This document shows positions 42,608-52,391 of a stretch of 61,700 bases of DNA, one piece after another. Below the pieces are notes generated by a model. It was not told the origin of the DNA, did no database searches, and saw only the letters and a list, made by a program, of their open reading frames with translations. The translations under genes and the position numbers were made by a program. Source of the stretch: Halanaerobium sp. MA284_MarDTE_T2 (GTDB lineage Bacteria; Bacillota; Halanaerobiia; Halanaerobiales; Halanaerobiaceae); assembly GCF_003337245.1 (NCBI RefSeq), contig NZ_QPJE01000013.1, positions 1 through 61,700 on the forward strand, read 5' to 3'. Every line of letters begins with the position of its first letter. Position 1 is the first letter of the stretch.

Positions 42608-43840
42608 CTACTTTCGTCCTTTATTAATATACATTTTCTGATCGGCTTCATTAAAAATCTCATCCAGACTTTGAGAACTGTTCTTTAAAACAGAAGCACC
42701 CAGCGAAATGGAAAGTTCCTGGGGCAGATCATTTTGCTGATTAAACTTATCAATATTTTCTCTGATCCGCTGACAGTATTTATGAACTGATTCAGCATCT
42801 GTTTTAGGCAGAATTACAGCAAACTCATCACCACCAATTCTAGCTGCTACATCCTCACTTCTGCTGGTATTTTTAAGTATTTGAGCAGTACTCATGATAA
42901 ATTTATCTCCCATTTTATGACCATAGGCATCATTTATCTTTTTTAATCCATCTAAATCTCCAATCACCACAGCAACTGGTAGCTTGCGGGAAGATTCCAG
43001 CCTTTCCAGCTCATTTTTAAAATATCTTCTATTATATAAACCGGTCATTTCATCATGAAAAGAAAGAAACCTTATTTCTCTCTCCTTTTTCTTGCGCTGA
43101 CTGATATCTGTATAAAGAGCATATATTCCAATCTGACCATTGCTTAAATTAATTGGAAATCCCTGAAGAAAAACATCTATTTTTTTACCATCTTTACTTT
43201 TTCTAACAGTTTCACCTGTAACTTTTTCTCCTTTTTTTATTTTTTCAGTATAATATCTACCTGTACTTTCTATTTCCTCAGGAAGCAGAAAATCATCAAG
43301 ATTGTATCCCTTAATCTCTTCTTCAGTATAACCAAATATTTCTTCAAACTTTTTATTAACCTTAATTACACAGTGATTTTTATCCATTAGAGAAATTGCC
43401 TCTGTTGAATTATTAAAAAGCTGCTCAAAATAGATTTTTTGTTCTTTTAACTTCTGCTCAGTCTCCTTTAATTTAGTGATATTGCGGATAGAAGCTACTA
43501 CTACCTTGCCCATTATATGTTCAGGCTCAACAGCTGAAAAAAGAGCATTAAAGTATTTTTGCCTGCCATCAAGCAAAAGACTATATTCAAATTTTTTAAC
43601 TTCACCTTTTTTAAAGTTAGATCTGCAGATGTTGATAAATTTTTCTGCTTCAGCCGCTGGTAATATATCCCGAACATTTTCCCCAACAAGGTTCTTCTTC
43701 TGATCAACTAAATCATCAGAATTTGAAGTTAGAATATTCAGATAATTCCCCTTGCTGTCCATCAAAATAATTATTTCCGGCAGTGCTCTCAAAATAGTAT
43801 CTAAATATTTGGAGTTTAATTTTTCAATATCAATGTTCAT
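42608..43840 (-). CDS. PAS-PAS-GGDEF diguanylate cyclase
   Basis: Signalling enzyme making cyclic di-GMP, 410 aa, no membrane helix. Two PAS sensor domains (about 10-120 and 130-245; NSTEAISLMDKNHCVIKVNKKFEEIFGYTEEEIKGYNL) precede a GGDEF domain. The active site GGDEF is at 336-340 in RIGGDEFAVILPK; SFHDEMTGLYNRRYF marks the domain start. No EAL domain. There is no clear inhibitory RxxD five residues before GGDEF (the sequence is SEDVAARIGGDEF). Stop 16 bases from the omptin stop, convergent. Confidence 0.93.
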   Translation of the reverse strand: MNIDIEKLNSKYLDTILRALPEIIILMDSKGNYLNILTSNSDDLVDQKKNLVGENVRDILPAAEAEKFINICRSNFKKGEVKKFEYSLLLDGRQKYFNALFSAVEPEHIMGKVVVASIRNITKLKETEQKLKEQKIYFEQLFNNSTEAISLMDKNHCVIKVNKKFEEIFGYTEEEIKGYNLDDFLLPEEIESTGRYYTEKIKKGEKVTGETVRKSKDGKKIDVFLQGFPINLSNGQIGIYALYTDISQRKKKEREIRFLSFHDEMTGLYNRRYFKNELERLESSRKLPVAVVIGDLDGLKKINDAYGHKMGDKFIMSTAQILKNTSRSEDVAARIGGDEFAVILPKTDAESVHKYCQRIRENIDKFNQQNDLPQELSISLGASVLKNSSQSLDEIFNEADQKMYINKGRK

Positions 43841-44244
43841 AACTTAATCTACCTCCTCCCTTATCAATTATCATTAACAGATATTGAATTTTTAAAAACA
43901 GCAGTTAAATTGTCTCCTCTCACATCTAAACCTATTTTTTATTCAGCTCTTCAACTGAAAATACTTTACTCCTGCATACTCTCTGTAAAAACAGTGACAA
44001 ATATTATTTTTATCTAAAATAGCCAATAAATTGGCTGTTTGAAATTTAATCTATATGTAATTAAAAGCTCCATCTAAATCTTGTTTTTGATTTAGGAAGA
44101 GAGGTTCATACCTTAATTTTTGCTGATGATAATCTCCGTATAGCCGGTTAATTTATAATTATATTGTATATTATTTATAAAATATTATCAATTATCAGCT
44201 GATAAAATATCTAAGTTTTTTTGATATTATTTTTGAAAACTTAA
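43841..44244. other. Intergenic region with two short palindromes
   Basis: Holds the GGAGGAGG ribosome-binding site of the GGDEF gene, the dyad AGCCAATAAATTGGCT (44021-44036) and CTAAATC/GATTTAG (44074-44095). No ORF and no match to a cyclic di-GMP riboswitch that I can see. Confidence 0.5.
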
Positions 44245-44279
44245 AATAATCCTGCTGAACTGGTCCCAGCAGGATTATT
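44245..44279 (-). terminator. Intrinsic terminator after proS
   Basis: AATAATCCTGCTG pairs perfectly with CAGCAGGATTATT around 9 bases, followed by TTTT on the minus strand. Confidence 0.85.
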
Positions 44280-44301
44280 CCTTTTACATCTCAAAGATGA
44301 T

Positions 44302-46008
44302 TTAACTTAAATCAGCAAGCAACTCTTTAATTTTAGCTGTTTCATCACCAGTACTGATAGTAAATTCTTTACCTGTTTGTCGGTATTTAACTTCTAATTT
44401 TCCAGCTGATAAAGAACGTTCGCCAATTGTTATTCTAATTGGACAACCGATCAGATCAGCATCATTAAATTTAACTCCTGCTCGTTCATTACGATCATCT
44501 AATAAAACTTCAATTCCCTCATTATTCAACTGCTTATAGAGATCTTCTGTTTTAGCTATTACTTCTTCACTTTCACCAAGTTGTAATAAATGAACCTGAT
44601 AGGGTGCAAGAGCAAGCGGCCATTTTATACCATATTCGTCATAGTTTTGCTCAATTGCAGCAGCAATTGTTCTGGTAATTCCAATTCCATAACAGCCCAT
44701 TTCCATCATCTGAGATTTGCCATCTTCATCTAGATAAGTTGCATTAAAAACTTCACTATATTTAGTTCCTAATTTAAAAATCTGACCAACTTCTATTCCT
44801 TCAGCAAATTTCAGTTTACCTCCACAATGCACACATTCTTCGCCCTCTTTGACTTTGCGAATATCAAAAGTTTCCTCTAAATCAAGATCACGAGAAAAAT
44901 TAAAATGAATAAAATGTTGATCTGCTTCATTAGCACCAATTACTCCATCAACAATTTTACTAACAGAATGATCAGCAATAATTTTCACTTCTCCAATATT
45001 AACAGGGCCAGTAAATCCTTTAACCGTATTTAATTCCTCATAAACCTGATCACCAGCCAATTCCAGGTTGACAACACCTAATAGATTAGCTAGTTTAACT
45101 TCATTTACTTCATAGTCACCTCTAATTAAAGCTAGAACAATTTCACCCCGTTGAGTTTCATAAAGAACAGATTTTACAATCTGTTTAATTTCTAACTCTA
45201 AAAATTCTGCTACCTGATCAATTGTTTTGGCAGCAGGGGTTGATACTGCAGACAGCTCCGCATCACCAGCAGTTTCTTCTTTAAGATCCAGCACTGATTC
45301 GGCCAGGTCTAAGTTAGCAGCATAATCACAGCTATCACAATAGACAATAGTATCTTCACCAACTTCGGCCAAAACCATAAATTCATGAGAATTATCTCCT
45401 CCAATTGGTCCACTATCAGCCAAAATTGTGCGGTACTTAAGACCACAGCGATCATAAATTTTACAATAAGCATCATACATTTTCTGATAGCTTTGATCAA
45501 GACCTGCTTGATCACGGTCAAAACTATAGGCATCTTTCATAATAAATTCTCGACCTCTCAGCACTCCAAATCTGGGTCTAATCTCATCCCTATATTTAGT
45601 CTGAATTTGATAAAGATTTAAAGGTAAATCTTTATAAGACCTAATTTCATCTCTAACCAGATCAGTTACTACCTCTTCGTGAGTTGGTCCCAGACAAAAA
45701 TCCCGGTTATGTCTATCTTTTAACTTCATTAATTCTGGGCCGTAGTCATCAAACCGTTTCGACTCTTTCCAGAGAGCAGCTGGCTGTAGAGCTGGCATTA
45801 AAAGCTCCTGAGCTCCCGCTCTATTCATTTCTTCCCTAACAATTTGTTCAAACTTTCTGATCACATTATAACCCAACGGTAAGTAGGTATAAATACCTGA
45901 AGTCAATTTACGCATCAGGCCTGCTCTAAGCATAAGCTGATGACTAACAATTTCTGCATCAGCTGGAGTTTCTTTTAAAGTAGGTATGTACATTTTTGAC
46001 ATTTTCAT
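44302..46008 (-). CDS. proS: Prolyl-tRNA synthetase
   Basis: Charges tRNA-Pro, 568 aa, bacterial type with the editing (INS) domain between class II motifs 2 and 3. Motifs: MRKLTSGIYTYLPLGYNVIRKFEQIVREEMNRAGAQELLMP, motif 2 YRDEIRPRFGVLRGREFIMKDAYSF, editing-domain region KSVLYETQRGEIVLALIRGDYEVN, motif 3 CYGIGITRTIAAAIEQ. ATG at 46008 lies 7 bases after AAAGGGGG; the longer frame starts upstream of it. No T-box is visible in the 200-base leader. It lies next to proline uptake and reduction genes. Confidence 0.96.
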   Translation of the reverse strand: MKMSKMYIPTLKETPADAEIVSHQLMLRAGLMRKLTSGIYTYLPLGYNVIRKFEQIVREEMNRAGAQELLMPALQPAALWKESKRFDDYGPELMKLKDRHNRDFCLGPTHEEVVTDLVRDEIRSYKDLPLNLYQIQTKYRDEIRPRFGVLRGREFIMKDAYSFDRDQAGLDQSYQKMYDAYCKIYDRCGLKYRTILADSGPIGGDNSHEFMVLAEVGEDTIVYCDSCDYAANLDLAESVLDLKEETAGDAELSAVSTPAAKTIDQVAEFLELEIKQIVKSVLYETQRGEIVLALIRGDYEVNEVKLANLLGVVNLELAGDQVYEELNTVKGFTGPVNIGEVKIIADHSVSKIVDGVIGANEADQHFIHFNFSRDLDLEETFDIRKVKEGEECVHCGGKLKFAEGIEVGQIFKLGTKYSEVFNATYLDEDGKSQMMEMGCYGIGITRTIAAAIEQNYDEYGIKWPLALAPYQVHLLQLGESEEVIAKTEDLYKQLNNEGIEVLLDDRNERAGVKFNDADLIGCPIRITIGERSLSAGKLEVKYRQTGKEFTISTGDETAKIKELLADLS

Positions 46009-46031
46009 AAAAAATCCCCCTTTCATATTCT

Positions 46032-46056
46032 CGTTACGTCAAATCTAATAGTTTTT
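46032..46056 (-). repeat. 25-bp motif shared with the sorbose-phosphate-reductase-like gene leader
   Basis: Identical to 19036-19060 (CGTTACGTCAAATCTAATAG plus T5), again immediately upstream of a minus-strand ribosome-binding site. Confidence 0.7.
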
Positions 46057-46223
46057 AAAAAATATTGATAATATCACAGCTGTTAGGAAATATCATAAAT
46101 TATAATTTCTATAACTTTTTCTAGATTCCTGCTAAAACAGCTTGTAAATTTATTTAATGTAGCTGTATCAGGAAAATTTATTTGCCCGAAACCAGCACTG
46201 CTGTTAAATAATTAATCTATTAT

Positions 46224-47324
46224 TTATTTTATTACTATCATTTCTTTATTATAATTATTTAATTTTTGTCCTTTTCCATCTTCAATTAAAATTATATCTT
46301 CCACTCTCATACCAAATTTACCAGGTATATAGATTCCTGGTTCAACACTAAAAGCCATACCATCTTTCAATTCCAATTTATTCCCATTTTTAATAAATGG
46401 GCCTTCATGAACTGCTCTACCAATACCATGTCCGGTCCTGTTTATAAAGTTCTCACCATATCCTGCTTCTTCAATAATATTTCTTGCGGCTAAATCTACT
46501 TCTTCAGCTGTAGAACCAACATTGGCTGCTTTTTCTGCTTTTCTGTTTGCCTTTAACACAATCTCATAAACCTTTTTCATTTCTTCAGTAGGTTCTCCAA
46601 CAAATACAGTTCTAGACATATCAGAACAGTATCCCTTATACTTACAGCCAAAATCCAAAACTATTACATCCTGTTTTTCAATTACTCTTTTGTCGTTATT
46701 ATAATGAGGCTTAGAACTATTTGGACCGGATGCTACTATTGTTTCAAAAGATAGTGATTCACCTCCATGTTCTAACAGTAATTCTTTTATTTTTTCTTTT
46801 ATATCTCTTTCTGTTATGCCAGGCTTTATAAACTCAACAATATCTGCAGCTGCTTTATCAGCAATCGCTCCAGCTTTTTTTAAATATTTTCTTTCAGTTT
46901 TATCTTTTATCATTCTGATCTGTGAAACGAAATCCTGACCTGAAATAAAATTAGAATTCAATTCTTTTTTCATTTCTAACATTTCAACTGCTGTTACTGC
47001 CTGGTTAACTGCAATCACTTTATTTCTTAAATCATACTTTTTATCAGCTTCTTTAAAAGCTTTTAAAAAACCTTCGCCATCTCCCCACTGATATATATCT
47101 TCCTCTTCACCTAAAACTTCTCTTGTTTCTTCATAATAAAGTTCTGGACTTATGTAAAAATGCTGTCCATTGTTTAAAACTACTAACCCCTTAAATCGTT
47201 CGCCTTCCCAAGAATTTATTCGTGCAAAATATTCCAAATCAGTGTCTGCGCCAATAATTAAGAAATCTACATCATTTTCCTTCATTACTTCTGCCAGCTT
47301 ATCGATCTTTTTCTGCCAAACCAT
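46224..47324 (-). CDS. M24 family Xaa-Pro aminopeptidase/dipeptidase
   Basis: Metallopeptidase releasing amino acids next to proline, 366 aa, with the N-terminal creatinase-like domain and the C-terminal pita-bread domain. Metal ligands are visible: LDFGCKYKGYCSDMSRT (two Asp), RTGHGIGRAVHEGP (His), FSVEPGIY and MRVEDIILIE (two Glu). It would supply free proline to the reductase pathway. ATG at 47324 is behind GGGGAGGAT; the frame extends upstream into MITE copy B, which is not part of the protein. Confidence 0.93.
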   Translation of the reverse strand: MVWQKKIDKLAEVMKENDVDFLIIGADTDLEYFARINSWEGERFKGLVVLNNGQHFYISPELYYEETREVLGEEEDIYQWGDGEGFLKAFKEADKKYDLRNKVIAVNQAVTAVEMLEMKKELNSNFISGQDFVSQIRMIKDKTERKYLKKAGAIADKAAADIVEFIKPGITERDIKEKIKELLLEHGGESLSFETIVASGPNSSKPHYNNDKRVIEKQDVIVLDFGCKYKGYCSDMSRTVFVGEPTEEMKKVYEIVLKANRKAEKAANVGSTAEEVDLAARNIIEEAGYGENFINRTGHGIGRAVHEGPFIKNGNKLELKDGMAFSVEPGIYIPGKFGMRVEDIILIEDGKGQKLNNYNKEMIVIK

Positions 47325-47383
47325 AAATAATATCCTCCCCATATAATATACATTGAACTTAAAATAATAACTTAGATTACTGG

Positions 47384-47642
47384 ACTTTCCCCATTTTTTA
47401 TATACTGCTACAAAAAGGGGAGATGCAGGAATATTGAAATTTTTAGTCAATGAATCTTAACGAAATGAAGGAAGAAATAGGGTTGAACTGCAGGATGGAG
47501 TGAGCTAATCATGAGTCAGTAGGACTCATTGATTAGTGTGCCCTATTTCACACCCGAATTGAGTTTTAGCTAAATCTAAAAATTTCGTTGATGACTAAAG
47601 CCCCCTTTTTGCAGCTTGAAAATAAATTTTGGGGAAACTCCT
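47384..47642 (-). mobile_element. Nested-palindrome MITE-like element, copy B
   Basis: Inverted near-identical copy of 25742-26001, with the same terminal repeats and the same five nested stem blocks. A few substitutions separate the two, among them CAGTAGG against CCTCCTG in the loop. It lies upstream of the M24 peptidase gene. No ORF. Confidence 0.8.
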
Positions 47643-47716
47643 ACTTAGATTACCTTTGATTTAAAATCAACAATAAAACTAAATAATTTTACTAACACCG
47701 CATAAAAATATCATAA

Positions 47717-47750
47717 AAACCACATTTAATCATATTAAATTGAGTGGTTC
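47717..47750 (-). terminator. Intrinsic terminator after the proline symporter gene
   Basis: On the minus strand AACCAC and AATTTAAT pair with ATTAAAT and GTGGTT, followed by TTTATG. The sequence 47751-47938 before it is AT-rich and featureless. Confidence 0.6.
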
Positions 47751-47938
47751 TGGAAAAAGAGATTCTAATTTCTACAAAACAATCTCGACCATAAATATCA
47801 TTGATGCTCATCTGCCTCCATGGTTTTAAGTAATTATTTCTGGGCTGATTTTAGATCAATCAAAACAGGAATCAAAATAAATATTCGCATCATTTATGAT
47901 AGAGAAATTATGCAATGCTAGAGAAATAATTTAAAACA

Positions 47939-49342
47939 TTATGCATTTTCAGCTTCTAAAAAATTAACCTGGTCCTGTGTAGCTAAACTTACGATTATCA
48001 ATACCACTATTGCCAATGGACCTGCTATCACAATACTATTTAATCCAAATGGGGTACCCAATAAAACATCCCAGATTAACACAGTAGCTCCTCCAGAGAT
48101 TATAGATGCTAATCCTCCGGGCTTAGATGCTTTTTTCCAGAAAAGAGCTGCCAGCAGTGATGGAGTAATTGCTGCTCCATACATTGAATAAGCGTACATC
48201 TGCATACTCAAAATATTTGGGAAAAATGTTCCCATTACTAATGCAGCCACCGCCAGAATAAATATAGTTATTCTCATAGCAACTAATTTTCCTTTATCTG
48301 AAATATTTGGTTTAAAAAAATTTATGTAGAGATCATATACTATATTTGTCGAAGCAGAGAGCAAGTAAGAATTAGCTGTGGTAACAAAAAGTGCTATAGA
48401 ACATGCAATTATTAATCCACCAACCACGAGTGGTAATCCCATTGCCACCTGAAAAAATGCTGTATCAGGATTAGCTAATCCTGGATATAATACTATTGCC
48501 ATTACTACCATAGCGATTATTAAAATATCTAATAACAGTGCCAGACCAAACAGGCCAAAACCTGATTTATTTGCTTCTTCAGGGTCTTTGGCTGCTCCAA
48601 AACGCTGATAGAGATTTTGTTCTCCTAAAACAAGAAATATTGTAGGAAGCATATACCCTATAAGCTGAATATTTGAAAGCCCACCAGTAACTGTAGTTTT
48701 TTCTGCGGGTATTGAAGCAATTATTTCAGAAATACCACCGGCCTGACTGACTGCTATGGGAAGGCCAATTAAAATTGCTCCAAATATCAGCAGAGTACCT
48801 ATTGCATCTGTATATGCTACTGAGACAAGTCCACCTACCATAGCAAGAAATACTATAACAGCAGCACTGATAAGAGTACCTACCTGCACACTCATACCGG
48901 TAACAATATTTAATATATAGCCGCCAGCTTTAAATTGATAGGATACTATTCCAACATATGCAAGTATTATACAGACTGCCACAAGAACTTTAGCTAAAAC
49001 TCCATATTTTTTTTCAATCAATTCTGGCAGAGTATAGTTAACTTTTTCACGAATTCTTTTAGCTAAAAATAAAGCTATCAATAATAATCCCACTGGTTCA
49101 CCAATTAAATGAATCATACCGGCTATTGGTCCACGCTCATAAATAAAATTAGCGGTCCCAGTAATCATACCACTACCCATCCAAGTAGCCAGTAAAGTAC
49201 CAACTAAAACTGGAAATGGGAGAGAACGACCAGCTCTAACAAAACTATCACTATCTGTGATATATTTTTTGTTCAAATAAACTCCATAAAGAGAAATACC
49301 GATCAAATAAGCAAAAATAAAAATCAAATATTGTGTTTTCAT
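47939..49342 (-). CDS. Sodium:solute symporter (SSS), probable sodium:proline symporter
   Basis: Inner-membrane sodium-coupled transporter, 467 aa, about 13 helices. Typical segments: LATWMGSGMITGTANFIYERGPIAGMIHL, QFKAGGYILNIVTGMSVQVGTLISA, GGLVSVAYTDAIGTLLIFG, GEQNLYQRFGAAKDPEEANKSG and VTTANSYLLSASTNIVYDLY. Position between the M24 peptidase and the proline reductase genes makes proline (or a proline derivative such as a betaine) the likely substrate; this is inferred from context. ATG behind GAGGAGATG. Confidence 0.85.
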   Translation of the reverse strand: MKTQYLIFIFAYLIGISLYGVYLNKKYITDSDSFVRAGRSLPFPVLVGTLLATWMGSGMITGTANFIYERGPIAGMIHLIGEPVGLLLIALFLAKRIREKVNYTLPELIEKKYGVLAKVLVAVCIILAYVGIVSYQFKAGGYILNIVTGMSVQVGTLISAAVIVFLAMVGGLVSVAYTDAIGTLLIFGAILIGLPIAVSQAGGISEIIASIPAEKTTVTGGLSNIQLIGYMLPTIFLVLGEQNLYQRFGAAKDPEEANKSGFGLFGLALLLDILIIAMVVMAIVLYPGLANPDTAFFQVAMGLPLVVGGLIIACSIALFVTTANSYLLSASTNIVYDLYINFFKPNISDKGKLVAMRITIFILAVAALVMGTFFPNILSMQMYAYSMYGAAITPSLLAALFWKKASKPGGLASIISGGATVLIWDVLLGTPFGLNSIVIAGPLAIVVLIIVSLATQDQVNFLEAENA

Positions 49343-49464
49343 TTTTTCATCTCCTCAGATAATGTTTTGATTAATATTAAAATTTTAATATTAAACAACC
49401 AACAAAATATATGCCTATAAATTATTAACATTACCCCCTTTTTATTGATATGTAGTAGTATAAT

Positions 49465-49608
49465 ATGACCAGTATTAGTTTTATCGCTGGTTCATCTATT
49501 CTGGAATATTCCCTATTTTCTCACTATGAAAACCTTAGATACTGTGGAAATAACGGTATCGGATATGTCACCAAAGCTAAAATGCAGAATGAAATTAAAA
49601 AGTCTTAG
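49465..49608 (+). pseudogene. Possible transposase remnant (47 codons)
   Basis: An open frame on the plus strand in a 441-base gap between minus-strand genes. It encodes EYSLFSHYENLRYCGNNGIG followed by YVTKAKMQNEIKKS and a stop. The G-IGYVTKAKM part resembles the beta-strand of DDE transposases of the IS4/IS1380 type. No ribosome-binding site and no other part of such a gene nearby. Weak call. Confidence 0.3.
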
Positions 49609-49671
49609 CTTAATTTACATGTGAAATTTTAAACTAGTATAATTATATTATTTCTTATTTAAAAAATCAAA

Positions 49672-49709
49672 GGAGATAACCAGCACTCTAATAGAGCAAT
49701 ATTATCTCC
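49672..49709 (-). terminator. Intrinsic terminator at the end of the prd operon
   Basis: GGAGATAA pairs with TTATCTCC with an inner CTCT/AGAG stem; on the minus strand TTTGATTTTTT follows. It lies 75 bases after the TauE/SafE gene. Confidence 0.8.
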
Positions 49710-49783
49710 TCCTGCCAAAACATATTATTTAAAGTAAATTATTTATATTTTAGCTAATCTGAATTATTTCATGTTTATAATAA

Positions 49784-50641
49784 TTATTTACTGTATGCAG
49801 CTCTAAACATAGTAACTGAAGTATAAAAAATTACACAGATTACTAACCAGGTTAAAATATTGAGTGGTAAAGTTTTAACTATATAAGCTGCAATAAAAAC
49901 ACCGATAGCTCCTCCAATAGAAATTGCCAGAGAAGCTTTTCTGTTATAAGCACCTTCCTTAATAAATTTAACAGAAGCAACCGGCATTAAAAAGGCACAG
50001 GATCCCATCATAATAGGAAAAGCAACCCGGGCACTCATTCCCAGCATGTAAACTAAAGCCATACAGGGAGCATAAAGCCCAATTCCTAGTGTCATTAAAG
50101 CACCTAGAATCAAATTAACTCCATTTGCAATTATTAGTTTTAAACCAGTTAAACCAACTGCTTCTCCACCAACTGGCATCCAGCCCAGCTGACCTGAAAT
50201 CATTAAAACAGCAGTAATAAACAAGGCAAATGCCATTCCATACTGTACCTTTTTCTCTGGTAATTTAGATACAATTCCAGCTCCAATCCAGGCTCCTACT
50301 GTAGCTGATGCTATCATGCTAAATAAAGTTATGGGATCAACATTTATTACTGAAATAAAAATAAATGCTTCAATAATTACAGGAATTGTACAGGAAACAT
50401 TTAAAGTTCCTGGTAAAATACGATCACTAATCTGCTTAAATCCTCTCAATAAGGCTGTCGTAGGTGCAAAACTACCAATGCCAAGTGTATCAAAAAAATT
50501 GGTTGCAAATCCAATTGCTCCTGATTTAAACCAATCTGTTCTATTTTCTAAATTACTATAATTTTTTACTGTATCTCGGGCCAGCTCCACACCAAACCAG
50601 CTACCCAATAAAGCTAACATACCTAATAAAATATTAATCAA
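49784..50641 (-). CDS. TauE/SafE family (sulfite exporter-like) membrane protein
   Basis: Inner-membrane transporter of the TSUP family, 285 aa, with about eight helices and the repeated GxGxGxxxxP-type motifs (NFFDTLGIGSFAPTTALLRGF and LGIGLYAPCMALVYMLGM). Family members export sulfite or small organic anions, or import them; the substrate is unknown. It is the last gene of the proline block, 47 bases after proline racemase, so a product or co-substrate of proline fermentation (such as 5-aminovalerate) can be imagined but not shown. TTG at 50641 fits AAAGGAG best; GTG at 50650 overlaps that site. Confidence 0.85.
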   Translation of the reverse strand: MINILLGMLALLGSWFGVELARDTVKNYSNLENRTDWFKSGAIGFATNFFDTLGIGSFAPTTALLRGFKQISDRILPGTLNVSCTIPVIIEAFIFISVINVDPITLFSMIASATVGAWIGAGIVSKLPEKKVQYGMAFALFITAVLMISGQLGWMPVGGEAVGLTGLKLIIANGVNLILGALMTLGIGLYAPCMALVYMLGMSARVAFPIMMGSCAFLMPVASVKFIKEGAYNRKASLAISIGGAIGVFIAAYIVKTLPLNILTWLVICVIFYTSVTMFRAAYSK

Positions 50642-50696
50642 TTTATTCACTCCTTTTAATAGTTTATTTATCTAATTCATTAAAAGATCAGATTAT

Positions 50697-51701
50697 TTAT
50701 AAACAAAATCCATTTTGGAGAGGATCATCTGGATCAATTACAAATTGGTTAAACCCTGTTATATAGGCATTAGCAGTTATTTGAGGGACTACAGCTTCAA
50801 AATCTCCTACCTTAGCCAGACCTACTATTTTTCCTTTAAATAAAGTTCCAGTTATACTTTCATATACAAACTCTTGATTTTCTTTTAACTCACCTTTTTT
50901 ATATAAAGTAGCTAATTTAGCACTTGTTCCTGTTCCACAGGGAGAACGATCCAGCTGGCCCTGGCCAAAAACAACTGCATTCTTCTTATCAGCAGCTGGA
51001 TTAGTTGGATCATCATAAATTTCCACTAAATCAACCTGATTAATATGCGGTTTTTCTGGGTGCTGAACTTTAATTGTCTGATTAACAATATCTCTAATTT
51101 GAATCCCTACTTTTTTTAGCTGATCAGCATTTGCATGATTAACCTGTAAGCCAAGATCTTTAGCATTTACAATTGCGAAAAAACTACCTCCAAAAGAAAT
51201 ATCTAACTTAACTGCACCAATTTCTGGCACTTCAATTTCTAAATTTTCCTTATAAACAAAAGAGTTAACATTAATTATAGAAACTGATTTAGCTTTACCA
51301 TCTTTAACTTCTACCCTGGCTTTAATTAAACCAGCCGGTGCTTCTAAAACTACATCGGTATAAGGTTCTTTGACTTCTACCATACCGGTCTCAACTGCAA
51401 CTGTGGCTGCTCCAATACTGCCATGACCGCACATATTTAGATAACCACCACCATCCATAAACACAATTCCTAAGTCTGCTTCTTCTGTAGTTGGGGGTAG
51501 AATAATGGAACCAAACATATCATTATGGCCACGCGGTTCAAACATTACTGTAGTTCTGATGTTATCCAAATATTCTTCTAAATATGCTTTCTTTTCAGCC
51601 ATATTTTTACCTGGAACTTTTGGCACACCACTAGTTATAATTCTGGTGGGTTCTCCCATAGTATGAGAATCAACAGCTTGAATACTTTTAATAAAATTCA
51701 T
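50697..51701 (-). CDS. prdF: Proline racemase
   Basis: Cofactor-free racemase converting L- to D-proline, the substrate of the reductase, 334 aa. The two catalytic cysteines are visible: MCGHGSIG (about residue 89) and RSPCGTGTSA (about 253). DSHTMGEPTRII, EPRGHNDMFG and SITGTLFKGKIVG are further signatures. Cys-Cys marks a true racemase rather than the Cys-Thr trans-3-hydroxyproline dehydratase. Downstream of prdE by 198 bases; Shine-Dalgarno AAGGAGG. Confidence 0.95.
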   Translation of the reverse strand: MNFIKSIQAVDSHTMGEPTRIITSGVPKVPGKNMAEKKAYLEEYLDNIRTTVMFEPRGHNDMFGSIILPPTTEEADLGIVFMDGGGYLNMCGHGSIGAATVAVETGMVEVKEPYTDVVLEAPAGLIKARVEVKDGKAKSVSIINVNSFVYKENLEIEVPEIGAVKLDISFGGSFFAIVNAKDLGLQVNHANADQLKKVGIQIRDIVNQTIKVQHPEKPHINQVDLVEIYDDPTNPAADKKNAVVFGQGQLDRSPCGTGTSAKLATLYKKGELKENQEFVYESITGTLFKGKIVGLAKVGDFEAVVPQITANAYITGFNQFVIDPDDPLQNGFCL

Positions 51702-51899
51702 AATTTACCTCCTTATGAAATTGATTTATCTCTTAAATACTTACTTATCAGCAGTCTTTCATTTTTCTTCAAACTAGAAAAATAGAATTTTAAGGCATAA
51801 ATAATAATTTTTGGAAATATAGGGGTGACTTATATAAAAAATTAAGCTTTTTCCTAAAAAGTTCTTCCTTTATATAATTTAAACTAGCTTATTTAAAGT

Positions 51900-52361
51900 T
51901 TATCTTTTCATTTTAAGTTTTAAAAATGCCAGCGCTTTTTTGGCATCAAGCTCATCAACAGTATTTTCACCAACAACTTCTGTTTCTATTCCAGATTCTG
52001 ATTTATTTATATCTATTATTGTATCCATATACCTATTTTTTACAACAAATTTACCCTGTATACCAATAAAACTAAGTCCAACTACTTCTATATCCCGAAC
52101 AGCTATTTCTTTTATTGTATTGGCAAAATCTACATCAGAATTACCCCAGCCATCTGCTGAAACTATTGCTCCGTCAACCTGCATTGCTTCCGCCCACTGA
52201 GCAGCTCTCTTCCCAACATAATATTTTTCTTTTTGTGATTGCGGAGTGCCAACTATAATTACTCCCATAAGATTAATATCTTCATCTTTATTTATGATAT
52301 TTAAGAGCGGATCACGAAAATGATGTAAACTTGTTTCCTTTGTTGATGGACCAATTCCCAT
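51900..52361 (-). CDS. prdE: PrdE, paralogue of the C-terminal part of PrdA
   Basis: 153-aa protein of the proline reductase locus. From MGIGPSTKETSLHHFRDPLL on it follows PrdA from Cys493 (CIGPASKETSRHYWREPLV) to its end: VIIVGTPQSQKEKYYVGKRAA, DGAIVSADGWGNSDVDFANTI, GIQGKFVVKNRYMDTIIDINKS. Where PrdA has the Cys that becomes the pyruvoyl group, PrdE starts with Met-Gly, so it cannot be processed that way. It follows prdD by 30 bases; together they correspond to a whole PrdA without its N-terminus. The exact role of PrdD and PrdE in the family is not settled. Confidence 0.9.
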   Translation of the reverse strand: MGIGPSTKETSLHHFRDPLLNIINKDEDINLMGVIIVGTPQSQKEKYYVGKRAAQWAEAMQVDGAIVSADGWGNSDVDFANTIKEIAVRDIEVVGLSFIGIQGKFVVKNRYMDTIIDINKSESGIETEVVGENTVDELDAKKALAFLKLKMKR

Positions 52362-52391
52362 AATTAAACACCTCTTATTTATAATAAAATA

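Noticed and set aside
43841-44244. Cyclic di-GMP riboswitch before the GGDEF gene
   Set aside because: The short dyads do not match the conserved core of GEMM-type riboswitches.
46009-46223. T-box leader for proS
   Set aside because: Searched for the conserved T-box bulge sequence and specifier-type stems; none found, only the 25-bp repeat.
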